DNA of 64,000 nt from Lysinibacillus alkalisoli. Lineage in GTDB: Bacteria > Bacillota > Bacilli > Bacillales_A > Planococcaceae. The stretch's first letter is position 1. Each line of letters opens with the position of its first letter. A program made the position numbers and the translations under genes. The stretch is taken from NCBI RefSeq assembly GCF_014643595.1, contig NZ_BMJT01000001.1:248001-312000 (forward strand), in the 5' to 3' direction. The notes below the pieces were generated by a model, which saw only the letters and a program-made list of their open reading frames with translations, ran no database searches and was not told the origin of the DNA. Shown here in pieces: positions 54,695 to 64,000 of this stretch.

Positions 54695-55957
54695 TTAAAC
54701 AAGCAAACCAAACAAGGTAATGTCTTTATTTACTTCTTTATAAGAGAATCCGAACTTTTCCATGCGTTGTAACAAACCAGCATAGTCATCACGATGCCCA
54801 ACCTCAATACCAACGAGAGCAGGGCCACTTTCTTTATTATTTTTCTTTGTATATTCAAACGTTGTAATATCATCATTAGGGCCAAGTACACTAGATAAAA
54901 ATTGACGTAAAGCACCTGCACGTTGAGGGAAGTTAACGATAAAGTAGTAAAGTAAACCTTCATGGATTAACGATTTTTCTTTAATTTCTTGCATACGTCC
55001 GATATCATTATTCCCACCACTTACAATAACGACAACATTTTTCCCCTTAATATCTGTAGCATAGTCATCTAATGCCGCTACCGCTAAAGCGCCTGCAGGT
55101 TCTGCAATAATAGCATGTTTGTTGTATAAATCTAAAATTGTGGTACATACTTTACCTTCAGGGACTAAGACAACATCGTTTAAATATTCTGCACAAACAC
55201 GATACGTGTAATCGCCGACTAACTTCACAGCTGCCCCATCTACAAATTTATCAATCCACTCTAGTTGGACGGGCTGTTGTTGTGTGATGGCCTCTTTCAT
55301 ACTGCCAGCTCCAGCAGGCTCCACGCCGATTACTTGAGATGAAGGTGATAAATTTTTAATGTAGGTGGCAACGCCAGACATTAATCCACCGCCACCAATG
55401 CTACCAAAGACATAGTCAACAGTAGATTCAATATCATGCATAATCTCTACAGCTACTGTACCTTGCCCAGCAATAACATCTAGATCATCAAAAGGATGGA
55501 TGAAGATTTTATCATGCTCATCACAAAACTGTGTAGCACTCTCAGCAGCATCATCAAATGTATCGCCAGATAAGATAATATCAACATAATCACGACCAAA
55601 CATACGTACTTGGTCAATCTTTTGTTTAGGGGTTGTTTGTGGCATAAAAATACTGGCTTTGATTTTTAACTGTGCACAGGCAAAAGCAACACCTTGTGCA
55701 TGATTGCCAGCACTTGCAGCGACAACTCCTGCTTCACGTGCTTCATTTTCAATTTTTTTAATCTTATAGTAGGCGCCTCGTAATTTAAACGAACGAACAT
55801 GTTGTAAATCTTCGCGTTTAATATAGATGTTGGCACCGTACTTTTCAGATAAATAGTCATTTTTTTGTAGTGGCGTGTGTACAACGACATCTTTTAACGC
55901 TTGATATGCGATGAGAATGTCAGCAACTTGAACGAGTTTTTCTTTTGTTTCTGCCAT
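54695..55957 (-). CDS. ilvA: Threonine ammonia-lyase (threonine dehydratase)
   Basis: A 420-residue fold-type II PLP enzyme. Lys58 in VRSFKLRGAY is the Schiff base, SAGNHAQGVA the substrate loop, GSIGGGGLMSG the phosphate loop and VSGGNND the pyridine contact. A single ACT-like domain follows from about residue 335 (LLYYFIVNFPQRAGALRQFL), the short Bacillus-type regulatory part. It makes 2-oxobutyrate for isoleucine synthesis. The ATG at 55957 follows GGAGG; upstream in-frame codons lie in that site. It is monocistronic. Confidence 0.92.
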   Translation of the reverse strand: MAETKEKLVQVADILIAYQALKDVVVHTPLQKNDYLSEKYGANIYIKREDLQHVRSFKLRGAYYKIKKIENEAREAGVVAASAGNHAQGVAFACAQLKIKASIFMPQTTPKQKIDQVRMFGRDYVDIILSGDTFDDAAESATQFCDEHDKIFIHPFDDLDVIAGQGTVAVEIMHDIESTVDYVFGSIGGGGLMSGVATYIKNLSPSSQVIGVEPAGAGSMKEAITQQQPVQLEWIDKFVDGAAVKLVGDYTYRVCAEYLNDVVLVPEGKVCTTILDLYNKHAIIAEPAGALAVAALDDYATDIKGKNVVVIVSGGNNDIGRMQEIKEKSLIHEGLLYYFIVNFPQRAGALRQFLSSVLGPNDDITTFEYTKKNNKESGPALVGIEVGHRDDYAGLLQRMEKFGFSYKEVNKDITLFGLLV

Positions 55958-56141
55958 AAGTGTCAACCTCCATATTCTATAATAAACATTTATCTATAAT
56001 AGCACACATTCCAAATTAAAGGTTTGAATATTTCGTTAATTCTAAAAAATAATTTTGTAGAAAAATAAAAATGTATTTTAATGTGCCAAACCTATTATCA
56101 AAAGGGTATAGGAGTATAATGAAAGTTGAGGAGATGTAAAT

Positions 56142-56879
56142 ATGATGGAACAAATATTACACACGTATGCTCAATTTTTTGATTGGCATATGTGGAAGGT
56201 AGTGTTAACAGATCCTGTGTCATGGGGGGTTATCTTTTCACTTGTATTGATTGAAGGGTTATTATCAGCAGATAACGCGCTTGTGCTTGCTGTACTTGTT
56301 AAACATCTGCCGGAAAAACAACGTAAAAAAGCATTAATGTACGGTATGGTGGGGGCTTATTTCTTCCGCTTTTTATTTATTGGTATTGGTGTTTATTTAG
56401 TGAAATTTTGGTTTATTAAATTATTTGGCGCACTCTATTTAGCATGGATTGCAATGTCACACTTTATGAAGAAAAATAAAGAAGAAGAAGTGAAAGAGTT
56501 TAAAAAAGATAGCTGGCTTGTGCGGATTTTTGGTACGTTTTGGGCGACAGTTATTACAGTAGAATTAATGGACATCGCTTTCTCGGTAGACTCCATATTA
56601 GCAGCCTTTGCTATTTCAACAGAAGTATGGGTGCTGTTAATGGGTGGTATGTTGGGCATACTTGTTATGCGAACCATAGCAGGGTTGTTTTTAACTTTAA
56701 TTGAAAAGATACCTGAGTTAGAGTCAACAGCATTTATGTTAATTGGCATTATTGCTTTTAAAATGCTATTGAGTGTATTTGGTATTGAAGTGTCACATTA
56801 TATTTTCTTTGCGGTATTAATTGTGGCATTTAGCATTACATTCATTATTCATTTCAGAAATAAAAAGCGACAAGCGTAA
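56142..56879 (+). CDS. TerC-family integral membrane protein
   Basis: A 245-residue protein with seven predicted helices. LIEGLLSADNALVLAVLVKHLP and VELMDIAFSVDSILAAF are the two acidic membrane motifs of TerC/Alx proteins (conserved Asp in each). In Bacillus this family (MeeF/MeeY) loads exported enzymes with manganese or exports the metal. No yybP-ykoY manganese riboswitch is seen in the 180 bp upstream, so its control may differ from that of the Bacillus genes. GAGGAGATG precedes the ATG. Confidence 0.88.
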   Translation: MMEQILHTYAQFFDWHMWKVVLTDPVSWGVIFSLVLIEGLLSADNALVLAVLVKHLPEKQRKKALMYGMVGAYFFRFLFIGIGVYLVKFWFIKLFGALYLAWIAMSHFMKKNKEEEVKEFKKDSWLVRIFGTFWATVITVELMDIAFSVDSILAAFAISTEVWVLLMGGMLGILVMRTIAGLFLTLIEKIPELESTAFMLIGIIAFKMLLSVFGIEVSHYIFFAVLIVAFSITFIIHFRNKKRQA

Positions 56880-56961
56880 AAGAAATCGCTATACAAAGTG
56901 AAAATGCGCTTAAGAACTACGTGTAACAAAGTTGAGATGGTAGATCATTGTATAACAGATA

Positions 56962-57004
56962 AAAGTGGTAAGGGGAAAAGTTTAATCCCCCTTGCCACTT
57001 ATTT
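56962..57004. terminator. Terminator between the TerC gene and the two-component operon
   Basis: AAGTGGTAAGGGG pairs with CCCCCTTGCCACTT around an AT-rich loop. Confidence 0.7.
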
Positions 57005-57020
57005 GATTGGCATATTATTA

Positions 57021-57641
57021 TCATATTTTTGCTACGTGTGTTGTCGTCGCTAACGCAAATGAACAGGGTTTTTTCAAATAGATGTGTTGTTTGGCTTGTA
57101 TTAAAGCTTCTAACACAGTGTGATAGCATACTGTAACATGTTTAATGCCATTGACAGGTTGCTGCGGTATGAATGTTACGCTAGCTCCTTTATCATAATG
57201 CGAAAACCAGGCATTTTTGGGGCGATAAGATGTGTCGCCCCAAGCGTACATATAGTGTGCTGTTTTCATATAACCAAAAGGTGCTTGGTAATTATACTGT
57301 AATAGTGTAGCGAGTTGATCCATAATAAAAGCTTCCGCATAGTCACGCAAACTTAGTGGTGTGTGTGATGATTTTTGAATGATATTATCTGTTAAAAATT
57401 GCATAGGTAGTGGCGTAGCTTGTGCGAGTTGCTGTAAGGCATGGTATAAAAGTGCGTCCACTTGCAACTGATCTTCTGTATGCAGTTGTTGAATGGCAGG
57501 TAAATCACGTTTAAACCAAATTTCTTCCAGGTGTGTCAACCATTTTGTAATAAATGGAATGGTGTTTTCACAAAAGGCAGGTAATGAGAATTGCCAAACA
57601 TCAACTGTTGTTTCTAATGAAAATGATACGTCATGTGCCAT
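57021..57641 (-). CDS. Uncharacterised protein downstream of the two-component system
   Basis: A 206-residue cytosolic protein that I do not recognise. The ATG at 57641 is chosen because AAAGGAGTGG precedes it; the frame is open to 57719 inside the kinase gene. It is rich in His, Gln and aromatic residues, helical in the first 140 residues, with a more strand-like C-terminus (GASVTFIPQQP, VTVCYHTVLEA). It begins 44 bp after the kinase stop on the same strand, so it is probably the third gene of the regulator-kinase operon. Confidence 0.6.
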   Translation of the reverse strand: MAHDVSFSLETTVDVWQFSLPAFCENTIPFITKWLTHLEEIWFKRDLPAIQQLHTEDQLQVDALLYHALQQLAQATPLPMQFLTDNIIQKSSHTPLSLRDYAEAFIMDQLATLLQYNYQAPFGYMKTAHYMYAWGDTSYRPKNAWFSHYDKGASVTFIPQQPVNGIKHVTVCYHTVLEALIQAKQHIYLKKPCSFALATTTHVAKI

Positions 57642-57685
57642 TAAACCACTCCTTTTTCTAGGAGTATAATGGAGCAATCTGAATT

Positions 57686-58876
57686 TTAGCTGAAAAAAGG
57701 AAGTACAACCGTAAAACATGTACCTTTATGTGAACTTTTAACGGTAATGGTACCGTCATGTTGGTGCACAATCGCTTGAGCAATCGGCAAGCCTAAACCA
57801 GTTCCCCCTTTGTGTCGTGATGTATCACCACGATAAAAACGTTCGAAAATATGAGGTAAATCCTCCGCGTTAATGCCAATCCCACTATCTATGATAATAA
57901 TTTCTTCTTTTGAAGCTACAATTGTAATCGCTCCCTCTGACGTAAAACGCATGGCATTATCAAGTAAGATATAAAATAGTTGTTTTAATTTCTGTTCATC
58001 ACCTAATACATGTATGTTTGGCTCGCATGTTAAATCGATGGGCACAGCAGAAATCCGTTGGAATGTATGCACGATTTGTTGTAAAAGTTGCGTGACATCT
58101 ACTGGTGTTTTATTGATATTTACGTGATGGTCAGCTCTTGCCAACAGTAATAATTGTTCTAATAAGGCTTCCATATGAGCACTCTCTTGCTCCGCATCAT
58201 GTAACACCTCTTGGCCAAAAGGCGTGAGTTTTTCGGTTTGTAAAATATCAAGGGAGCTTTGAAAGACAGCTAATGGTGTTCGTAACTCATGCGAGGCATC
58301 AGAGACAAATCGCTTTTGTAATTCATAGGTGTTTTGAATGGGTTTAACTGCTTTACCAGCAAAGAAATGACTAATTGCACCAATAAGGAGTGTAAAAATG
58401 ACGGTTGCCAATAATAAGGTAAGTGAGGCATTTTTAAAAAAGTTTTGCTGTGTTGTAATTGTCTTACCTACAAGTACATAACCATGTTGTAATTCTTTTT
58501 TTATCGCCAATACATGCTCTTTTTGCCATGCTAACGTAGTATGCGTTTTATGATTAGCATGAAAATTGTTAAATAAGGCATGGTCTAATTGCTCATAAGG
58601 AGAAGCCCCACCTACTAATTCATCATTATTGCGATAAATATAATAAAAGAAATGGCGTGTGGGTTCAATCATTATAGCGGATGATTGTTGAGCTTGCTGT
58701 TGAAAGTTCGCTTTTTCCGCATCAAAGTAGCCTTGTAACTCTTCAACTTGTTGGCGGTCCATAACGCCTTGTAACATAAAGAATAAAAAACTCACAAAAA
58801 TAGCAATGGCCACTGTAAAAGTCAGTGTGTAAAGGAAAGTTAATTTATATCGCATTGTCCGAAACAACAGTATCAC
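57686..58876 (-). CDS. Membrane sensor histidine kinase
   Basis: A 396-residue kinase. Helix 1 is about 13-36 and helix 2 about 150-172, with an extracellular sensor of about 110 residues between them. HisKA has the phospho-acceptor His196 in SDASHELRTPL. The ATPase has N-box FYILLDNAMRF, G1 IIDSGIGI, F-box IFERFYRGD and G2 GGTGLGLPIA. It pairs with the regulator directly upstream: its GTG follows the regulator stop with no gap. A TTG at 58867 or ATG at 58855 could also be the start. The signal is unknown. Confidence 0.92.
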   Translation of the reverse strand: MILLFRTMRYKLTFLYTLTFTVAIAIFVSFLFFMLQGVMDRQQVEELQGYFDAEKANFQQQAQQSSAIMIEPTRHFFYYIYRNNDELVGGASPYEQLDHALFNNFHANHKTHTTLAWQKEHVLAIKKELQHGYVLVGKTITTQQNFFKNASLTLLLATVIFTLLIGAISHFFAGKAVKPIQNTYELQKRFVSDASHELRTPLAVFQSSLDILQTEKLTPFGQEVLHDAEQESAHMEALLEQLLLLARADHHVNINKTPVDVTQLLQQIVHTFQRISAVPIDLTCEPNIHVLGDEQKLKQLFYILLDNAMRFTSEGAITIVASKEEIIIIDSGIGINAEDLPHIFERFYRGDTSRHKGGTGLGLPIAQAIVHQHDGTITVKSSHKGTCFTVVLPFFS

Positions 58877-59539
58877 CTACATTTTATAACCTACGCCTCG
58901 CACTGTTTGTATGTATGAGGTATGTTCATCATCGATTTTTTTTCGTACCAATTTAATAAGGGCATCTAAGGCATTATTTGAAACATCTTGTTCAAAGTGC
59001 CAGACATAATTAATAATTTGCTCCCTCGTTAACACATGATTTTGATTACTCATTAAGTAGTGTAAAAGTAAAAATTCATTTTTAGTGAGTTCAATTTGTT
59101 TATTATTTTTATGTAATGTATGAGCTTGTGCATTTAGCAATAAATCTTTGCAGTGTAAAGTAGTAATAACAGATTTAGGTTTACGTCTACTCACCGCGCG
59201 AATACGTGCAAGTAAAATATTTGTTTTAAAAGGTTTAATTAAATAATCATCGGCTCCTTCGTCTAAACCACTAATGATATCCTCGTCTTCTCCTTTTGCC
59301 GTTAACATAATAATACCTGCCGTGTGGTTAGCTTGACGTAAGGCACGACAAACAGCAATTCCTGACTTTTTTGGCATTAGCCAATCTAAAATAATTACAT
59401 CAAAAGTTTCATGTAAGGCTAAATCATAGGCGTCCTCTCCATTTGCAGCTAAGGTAACACAATAGCCCGCTTGCGTTAGTAAATAATGAATATGCTTCCT
59501 TAATATCGCATCATCTTCTGCAAATAAAATTTTCATCAT
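58877..59539 (-). CDS. OmpR-family response regulator
   Basis: A 220-residue regulator: receiver domain with acidic pocket EDD (8-10), phospho-acceptor Asp52 (VIILDWLMPKKSG), Thr in LTAKGED and Lys in LIKPF; then a winged-helix DNA-binding domain (LTKNEFLLLHYLMSNQNHVLTREQIINYVW, TVRGVGYKM). It is the first gene of the regulator-kinase operon. AGGAGA precedes the ATG pair. Confidence 0.93.
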   Translation of the reverse strand: MMKILFAEDDAILRKHIHYLLTQAGYCVTLAANGEDAYDLALHETFDVIILDWLMPKKSGIAVCRALRQANHTAGIIMLTAKGEDEDIISGLDEGADDYLIKPFKTNILLARIRAVSRRKPKSVITTLHCKDLLLNAQAHTLHKNNKQIELTKNEFLLLHYLMSNQNHVLTREQIINYVWHFEQDVSNNALDALIKLVRKKIDDEHTSYIQTVRGVGYKM

Positions 59540-59779
59540 ATCCTCTCCTTATCTCTCACAATGCCTCTTTTTATTATAGCTTGCTTTCCTCATTCCATCA
59601 TCTTAATAAAATTAGCTAAAAATCTTATGTAACTGCAGCCCTATAACGAATATACTGTGTGCAAAGTAATGCTTTTATTGCTATCAAATAATAATTTTAT
59701 GTTTATTTTGTTTAAAACTTTAAAAAAGAGGTATTTGTATCTACAAAGTGATTACATAAATGGGAGGAGTAGTTAATCT

Positions 59780-61477
59780 GTGTGGACATTTAAAACAGTA
59801 GGTAGGAAAATGGTCTTTAGCTTTGCTTTAATATTGCTTATGATTATTGGCTTATCTTTATACACGATTTATGCGATGAATAAAACACATGACACAATGA
59901 AAGAAATTACACATGAAGAGTTGCCGATTTTAATTGCGGATGAAAAATTATCATTTGTAACAGCAAAGAAAATTGCATTAGCTCGAGGTTATTTATTAAT
60001 GGGAGACAAAGAGTATTTAACAGAGTATGCCGATTATAAAAAACAAGGTGAAGAATTACAAACGCTATTATTAGCTAATACACATAGTGATCAAGTAGAG
60101 CAGCTTATTACATTAAGTGAAGAATGGCAAGAACTTGTAGAAAATACAATCTTCCCATTATTTGATAGTGGGCAAGAAGATGAGGCGCGTGAGTTGTTAA
60201 CGGGGGAGGCACAAACTTATGTGCGAGATATTATGGCAGGGTTTGCCGAGTTAGGTGCAGCGCGTGAACAACGCATCCAAGATGAAGGGAAAGCAGTAGT
60301 AAAATCAGGTACCAATGCTATTCTTATGACAAGTATTGTTGTGGTATTTGTGATTTTGGTAAGTTTAATCATTGCATATCAACTTACTAATAGTATAGTA
60401 AAGCCAATCAATACAGTGAAAAATCGTTTATTAAAAATTGCAGAGGGTGATTTGAGCCAAGCGCCTTTAAAGGTTATAGGACGAGACGAGTTAGCTCAGT
60501 TGATGACAGCTACCAATCAATTGAGTGAACGAAATAATGCCTTATTGCAAAAAATTACACATGCTATGACAGAAGTGACGGAGCGCAGTTCTACCGTTTC
60601 TGAGGTAACAGATGAAATTAGTAAAGGCTCCAATCAAATCGCCATTACAATGACAGAATTAGCGACGGGGGCTACTTCACAAGCCGACCTAGCTAGTAAT
60701 ATGGTACAAAGTGTGGAGCGTTTTAATGAGGCTTTACAAGAAATTACGTTAGATAGTGAGAAGGTACATCAGCAAGCAGAAGAAGTAACAGACCTTAGTC
60801 AAAGTGGTCATGAAGTCATGAATAATTCCATTCAGCAAATGAATGTCATTTATCGTGTGTTTGAGCAAGTCGTTGTGCGTGTGGAAAAATTAGAACAACA
60901 ATCCAATGCAATTCACTCATTAGTGGAGACTATTCAAGCAATCTCAGACCAAACAAACTTACTTGCACTAAATGCAGCAATTGAAGCGGCACGGGCTGGT
61001 GATCATGGTAAAGGCTTTGCGGTTGTAGCAACAGAAGTGAAAAAACTAGCCGAACAAGTATCCCATTCAGTAGTAGATATCACAGATATTATTGCAGGGA
61101 TTCAAGAGGAGACAAAAACGGTCACAACTTCTTTACATGAAGGCTATGAAGATGTACGAACAGGGACAGAATTATTAGAAAAAACAAATGCGATGTTTAA
61201 TCAAATTATGGAAGCGATTGAAAATATCACAGGGAATATTCGTCATACTGCTCAAGAGATTACGCATTTGTCGCAGACAAGCGATGCAGTGAGACATAGC
61301 ATTGAAGAACAAGCTGCTGTAACACAGCAATCAGCAGCAGGTATAGAGGAGACAACGGCGTCTGCAGAGGAGTCTAGCAGTGCGTTACATGAAGTGAATA
61401 CGCATGTTAAGCAGATGAGCGATGCCTCTAAAGAGTTAGCACGATTAGTAGATGTATATACTTTACGTCAAGCGTGA
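59780..61477 (+). CDS. Methyl-accepting chemotaxis protein
   Basis: A 565-residue chemoreceptor. Helix 1 about 11-30; a four-helix-bundle sensor about 31-180 ([23 protein letters not shown]...); helix 2 about 183-205; HAMP to about 260; signalling tip [38 protein letters not shown]. The tail has [14 protein letters not shown], a methylation-helix pattern. The start is GTG behind GGGAGGAG. It is monocistronic. Its sensor differs from that of the receptor at 37868, so the two should detect different signals. Confidence 0.93.
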   Translation: MWTFKTVGRKMVFSFALILLMIIGLSLYTIYAMNKTHDTMKEITHEELPILIADEKLSFVTAKKIALARGYLLMGDKEYLTEYADYKKQGEELQTLLLANTHSDQVEQLITLSEEWQELVENTIFPLFDSGQEDEARELLTGEAQTYVRDIMAGFAELGAAREQRIQDEGKAVVKSGTNAILMTSIVVVFVILVSLIIAYQLTNSIVKPINTVKNRLLKIAEGDLSQAPLKVIGRDELAQLMTATNQLSERNNALLQKITHAMTEVTERSSTVSEVTDEISKGSNQIAITMTELATGATSQADLASNMVQSVERFNEALQEITLDSEKVHQQAEEVTDLSQSGHEVMNNSIQQMNVIYRVFEQVVVRVEKLEQQSNAIHSLVETIQAISDQTNLLALNAAIEAARAGDHGKGFAVVATEVKKLAEQVSHSVVDITDIIAGIQEETKTVTTSLHEGYEDVRTGTELLEKTNAMFNQIMEAIENITGNIRHTAQEITHLSQTSDAVRHSIEEQAAVTQQSAAGIEETTASAEESSSALHEVNTHVKQMSDASKELARLVDVYTLRQA

Positions 61478-61495
61478 AGTAAAGCAGTTCATGCA

Positions 61496-61535
61496 AAAAA
61501 ATGTTAGACCGCTTGTATGCGGCCTAACATTTTTG
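61496..61535. terminator. Terminator after the second chemoreceptor gene
   Basis: AAAAATGTTAGACCGC and GCGGCCTAACATTTTT; the same stem sequence ATGTTAGACCG occurs in the terminator at 27376. Confidence 0.8.
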
Positions 61536-61537
61536 CT

Positions 61538-62887
61538 TTAGAAAAGTAAATGTGTGAATAACGCAACAATTGGCAAGGCAATTAATGTGCGCAATAAGAA
61601 AATAACAACTAAGTCTAAAAATTTAAGTGGGATTTTGGTGCCTAAAATTAAGCCACCCACTTCTGACATATAAATAAGTTGTACAACAGACACAGCACCA
61701 ATGAAGAAGCGTGTCATTTCACTTTCAATCCCTGAACCTAACACAGCAGGTAATAACATATCCGCAAAGCCAATAACCATTGTTTGAGCAGCTTGCCCAG
61801 CTTCAGGAATACCCAACATAGCAAGTAAAGGCTCAAAAGGTTTGCCTAGCACAGCAAAAGTAGGTGTGAACTCGGCTAATACTAATGCAATAGTACCAAA
61901 TGCCATTACGACAGGTGTAACGGCAATCCACATGTCTAATACATTACGAAAACCTTCTTTTAAAAATGTAAAAGGATTACGATTATGATGAGTCGCTTCT
62001 AATCCTCTATTTTTAGCAATGGTTAGCAACTTTTCATCTGATGTGATTTCTTCTTTACGTTCTGTAGAGCCATCAATATACGTATCAGGAATTTTACGCA
62101 ACGGATAAATACGTGGCATAATAAACGCTAAAATTAACCCTGTAATCGTAATTGTGCCAAAAAACGGGAAGAAATAACCTTCTAAATTTAACGTTTTTAA
62201 AATGGTGAAGCAAAAAGTAATGGATACGATAGAAAAGGTGGAGGCAAGAATAGCCGCTTCTCTTTTAGTATAGTTACCTGATTCATATTGTTTATTGGTC
62301 ATTAACACACCAATTGTACCATCACCAATCCAAGACGCTAAAGCATCAATAGAAGAGCGACCAGGAATTTTAAATAATGGACGCATAATTTTAGTTGTTA
62401 AAGTACCGATGAATTCTAACAAACCAAAGTTTGTTAGTAAAGGCAATAAAGTCCCTGCAAAAAAGAATATCGTTAATAAAAAGGTGACTAAACCTTCATC
62501 AGGATTCATTAATAAACCTGCTGTATTCTCATTATTAATTGCCTCAGGCCCAAAATCAAAGACTACCATAGCTGTAAATATGAATGCTATAACACGTACA
62601 ATAGTCCAAAAGAGATTAACATGAAATAAATGTCGTAAGAGACCAGGTGCTTGCATGGTTGTCTTAGGCAAAAATAAATAAATGACAGAGCCTAATGCTG
62701 CTATGCCAATAATAATTAACGCAAACCAACTAATAAAAGGTGATACAAGTGCAGCTAATTCATTAGCTAAAATTGCGATGGTTACTTTCCAAACGCCATC
62801 CACTTTGATTGGCGTCATAAAAAGAAAAATACCTAATAAAGAAGGCAAAATAAAAAGTACCCAAGTATAGGCGTTATGTTTTCTCAT
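61538..62887 (-). CDS. YjiH-family membrane protein (nucleoside-recognition/Gate domain)
   Basis: A 449-residue protein with about ten helices. The block LASWIGDGTIGVLMTNKQYESGNYTKREAAILASTFSIVSITF and the late FADMLLPAVLGSGIESEMTRFFIGAVSVVQLIYMSEVGGLIL are characteristic of YjiH/Gate-domain proteins. The function of the family is poorly known; transport of a nucleoside-like solute has been guessed. The ATG at 62887 is chosen for AGAGAGG in front of it. It is monocistronic. Confidence 0.85.
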   Translation of the reverse strand: MRKHNAYTWVLFILPSLLGIFLFMTPIKVDGVWKVTIAILANELAALVSPFISWFALIIIGIAALGSVIYLFLPKTTMQAPGLLRHLFHVNLFWTIVRVIAFIFTAMVVFDFGPEAINNENTAGLLMNPDEGLVTFLLTIFFFAGTLLPLLTNFGLLEFIGTLTTKIMRPLFKIPGRSSIDALASWIGDGTIGVLMTNKQYESGNYTKREAAILASTFSIVSITFCFTILKTLNLEGYFFPFFGTITITGLILAFIMPRIYPLRKIPDTYIDGSTERKEEITSDEKLLTIAKNRGLEATHHNRNPFTFLKEGFRNVLDMWIAVTPVVMAFGTIALVLAEFTPTFAVLGKPFEPLLAMLGIPEAGQAAQTMVIGFADMLLPAVLGSGIESEMTRFFIGAVSVVQLIYMSEVGGLILGTKIPLKFLDLVVIFLLRTLIALPIVALFTHLLF

Positions 62888-63208
62888 GGTGTCAACCTCT
62901 CTCAATTAAATAAATGTATTTTTATTCACTATAGCCTCTAATTAATTGTATGTCTATAGTTTTTTACAAGAAAGAGATTATTACATTATTTATATTTTTA
63001 TTAAAAAAACGGTATACAATAGTAATAAATATAAATGTCATTATGGTTATTATTATCTGTTTAATGTATGTTTAATTCTCTATAAATTCTTTATTGGCAA
63101 TGTTCTGTCACTTGATTCGTTAGAGCTAGTATTGCTAAAAGATAAGGTGATAAATATACAGTCATGTATAAAAGAACAAATGTATTATTATTGTATAAAA
63201 TTAATAAA
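62888..63208. other. AT-rich gap without a convincing gene
   Basis: A weak 143-codon frame on the + strand (62946-63377) runs through here into bshB2 but has no ribosome-binding site and a composition like random AT-rich sequence. Nothing else is seen apart from the YjiH promoter region. Confidence 0.5.
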
Positions 63209-63238
63209 CAAAAAAAGCCGAAATAAAATATTCGGCTT
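63209..63238 (-). terminator. Terminator of bshB2
   Basis: On the minus strand AAGCCGAA and TTCGGCTT flank an 8-base loop and are followed by TTTTT. Confidence 0.8.
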
Positions 63239-63275
63239 CTTATCCAGTAATTTATTGAATTTGCGAGTATATCAA

Positions 63276-63953
63276 TCATTCATCATCAAAGGTAATCGTG
63301 TAAAATTTCTCTGTAGAGAACCAAGCATCCTCTGTTGTCTCACCGTGACTATCTTCACGATTCTCAAGCTCTTGTAACATCCAACCCGTTTGTGAGGCAT
63401 GTGCTTTTAACGCATTATACTTATGCTCACGATAAGCACTAATATCAATGATTACGTCGGGTTCTCCCATTTCTTCAACCGTGTTATTCGCAAAGCCAAC
63501 GCCGTATAATGTGGGTCTTTGTGGCTTAGGTGTGCGACGTACGGCTTCTTTTACAGCTCTTGCTGTAGCCTCATGGTCAGGGTGTACACAATAGTTAGGT
63601 AAAAAAGTAACCACTAATGATGGATTTAACTCATCAATCAGTTGGCGCATCATAGCAATCATTTTTTCATCATCTTCAAATTCAACTGTTTTATCTCGTA
63701 AGCCCATCATGCGAAGATCTTGTATACCGATTGCTTCACATGCAGCGATGAGCTCTTTTTTACGGATGTGGGGTAGTGACTCTCGTGTGGCAAAGGGGGG
63801 GTTACCTAAATTGCGCCCCATCTCACCTAGTGTTAAACAAGCGTACGTGACAGGTACCCCCATATCAGCCTGCATAGCAGCAACGCCTGCAACTGAAAAT
63901 GACTCATCATCAGGGTGTGGATATACAATTAGTAATTGTCTTTCTTTCTCCAT
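63276..63953 (-). CDS. bshB2: Bacillithiol biosynthesis deacetylase, BshB2 type
   Basis: A 225-residue LmbE/PIG-L zinc hydrolase. Zinc ligands are His13 and Asp16 in YPHPDDES and His in CVHPDHEATARAV. GEMGRNLGNPPFATRESLPHIRKKEL and MGLRDKTVEFEDDEKM are BshB2 blocks. It removes the acetyl group from GlcNAc-malate in bacillithiol synthesis or from bacillithiol conjugates. The ATG at 63953 follows AAGGAGG; the frame extends upstream to 63989 without a site. The partners BshA and BshC are not in the window. Confidence 0.9.
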   Translation of the reverse strand: MEKERQLLIVYPHPDDESFSVAGVAAMQADMGVPVTYACLTLGEMGRNLGNPPFATRESLPHIRKKELIAACEAIGIQDLRMMGLRDKTVEFEDDEKMIAMMRQLIDELNPSLVVTFLPNYCVHPDHEATARAVKEAVRRTPKPQRPTLYGVGFANNTVEEMGEPDVIIDISAYREHKYNALKAHASQTGWMLQELENREDSHGETTEDAWFSTEKFYTITFDDE

Positions 63954-64000
63954 TGTTATCGCCTCCTTAATAAGAAAAGGGTGTTTCACTAATTTGTAAA

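Noticed and set aside
55968-56141. yybP-ykoY manganese riboswitch before the TerC gene
   Set aside because: The conserved stem and loop sequences were looked for and not found.
62946-63377. 143-codon frame on the + strand
   Set aside because: No ribosome-binding site, low-complexity AT-rich composition, and it runs across the terminator and end of bshB2.
1-64000. CRISPR arrays, tRNA or rRNA genes
   Set aside because: No regularly spaced repeats, cloverleaf patterns or rRNA sequence were seen on either strand.

Overview
The window looks like the chromosome of a low-GC, Gram-positive Bacillales bacterium, probably in the Lysinibacillus/Kurthia/Solibacillus group of Planococcaceae. The reasons are AT-rich codons, strong AGGAGG ribosome-binding sites, frequent GTG/TTG starts, lipoprotein signal peptides, a bacillithiol deacetylase, Fur- and BirA-type operators and a preQ1-I riboswitch. 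The genus is inference.

Left flank (1-7584). The end of a cation/proton antiporter gene, an FMN reductase, a very long SF1 helicase with a Gln-rich coiled-coil insert and a coupled partner, then the 3' part of a topoisomerase III gene (topB).

Mobile element (about 7579-23368, 15.8 kb). This is the most unusual part. A Tn554-like element has cut the resident topB inside the codons of its Toprim catalytic motif (5' part at 23369-23683, 3' part at 5707-7584). If one 6-bp core is assumed to be exchanged on insertion, the two parts rejoin into exactly 730 codons. The element carries a complete, diverged topB that is also 730 codons long, so it brings a spare copy of the gene it destroys. It also encodes three tyrosine recombinases and a coiled-coil DNA-binding accessory protein, an ArsR-type regulator under a palindromic operator, an XRE regulator, an orphan IS3-type OrfA, and an AT-rich cargo block. 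That block has an AlbA_2-TIR protein overlapping a sacsin-like GHKL ATPase gene, and, divergently, a DUF5677-like protein and an unknown protein. The block looks like an undescribed defence module.

Right flank (23684-64000). Reverse transsulfuration genes mccA-mccB; small proteins and a DsrE-like protein; a chromate transporter; a biotin cluster bioD-bioA-bioY plus bioB with two BirA operators; ybaK; kbl; a nitrilase-family amidase; an amino-acid permease and a chemoreceptor. Next come an AraC regulator fused in frame to a siderophore-binding lipoprotein across an internal Fur box, an SDR threonine dehydrogenase (which with kbl gives threonine to glycine), an acyl-CoA ligase, a lone trpB, queT under a preQ1 riboswitch, and a TrpXYZ-like ABC transporter. 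The end of the window has a UgpBAEC-type glycerol-3-phosphate transporter beside a secreted glycerophosphodiester phosphodiesterase, ilvA, a TerC protein, a two-component system, a second chemoreceptor, a YjiH-family membrane protein and bshB2. No rRNA, tRNA or CRISPR array was seen.
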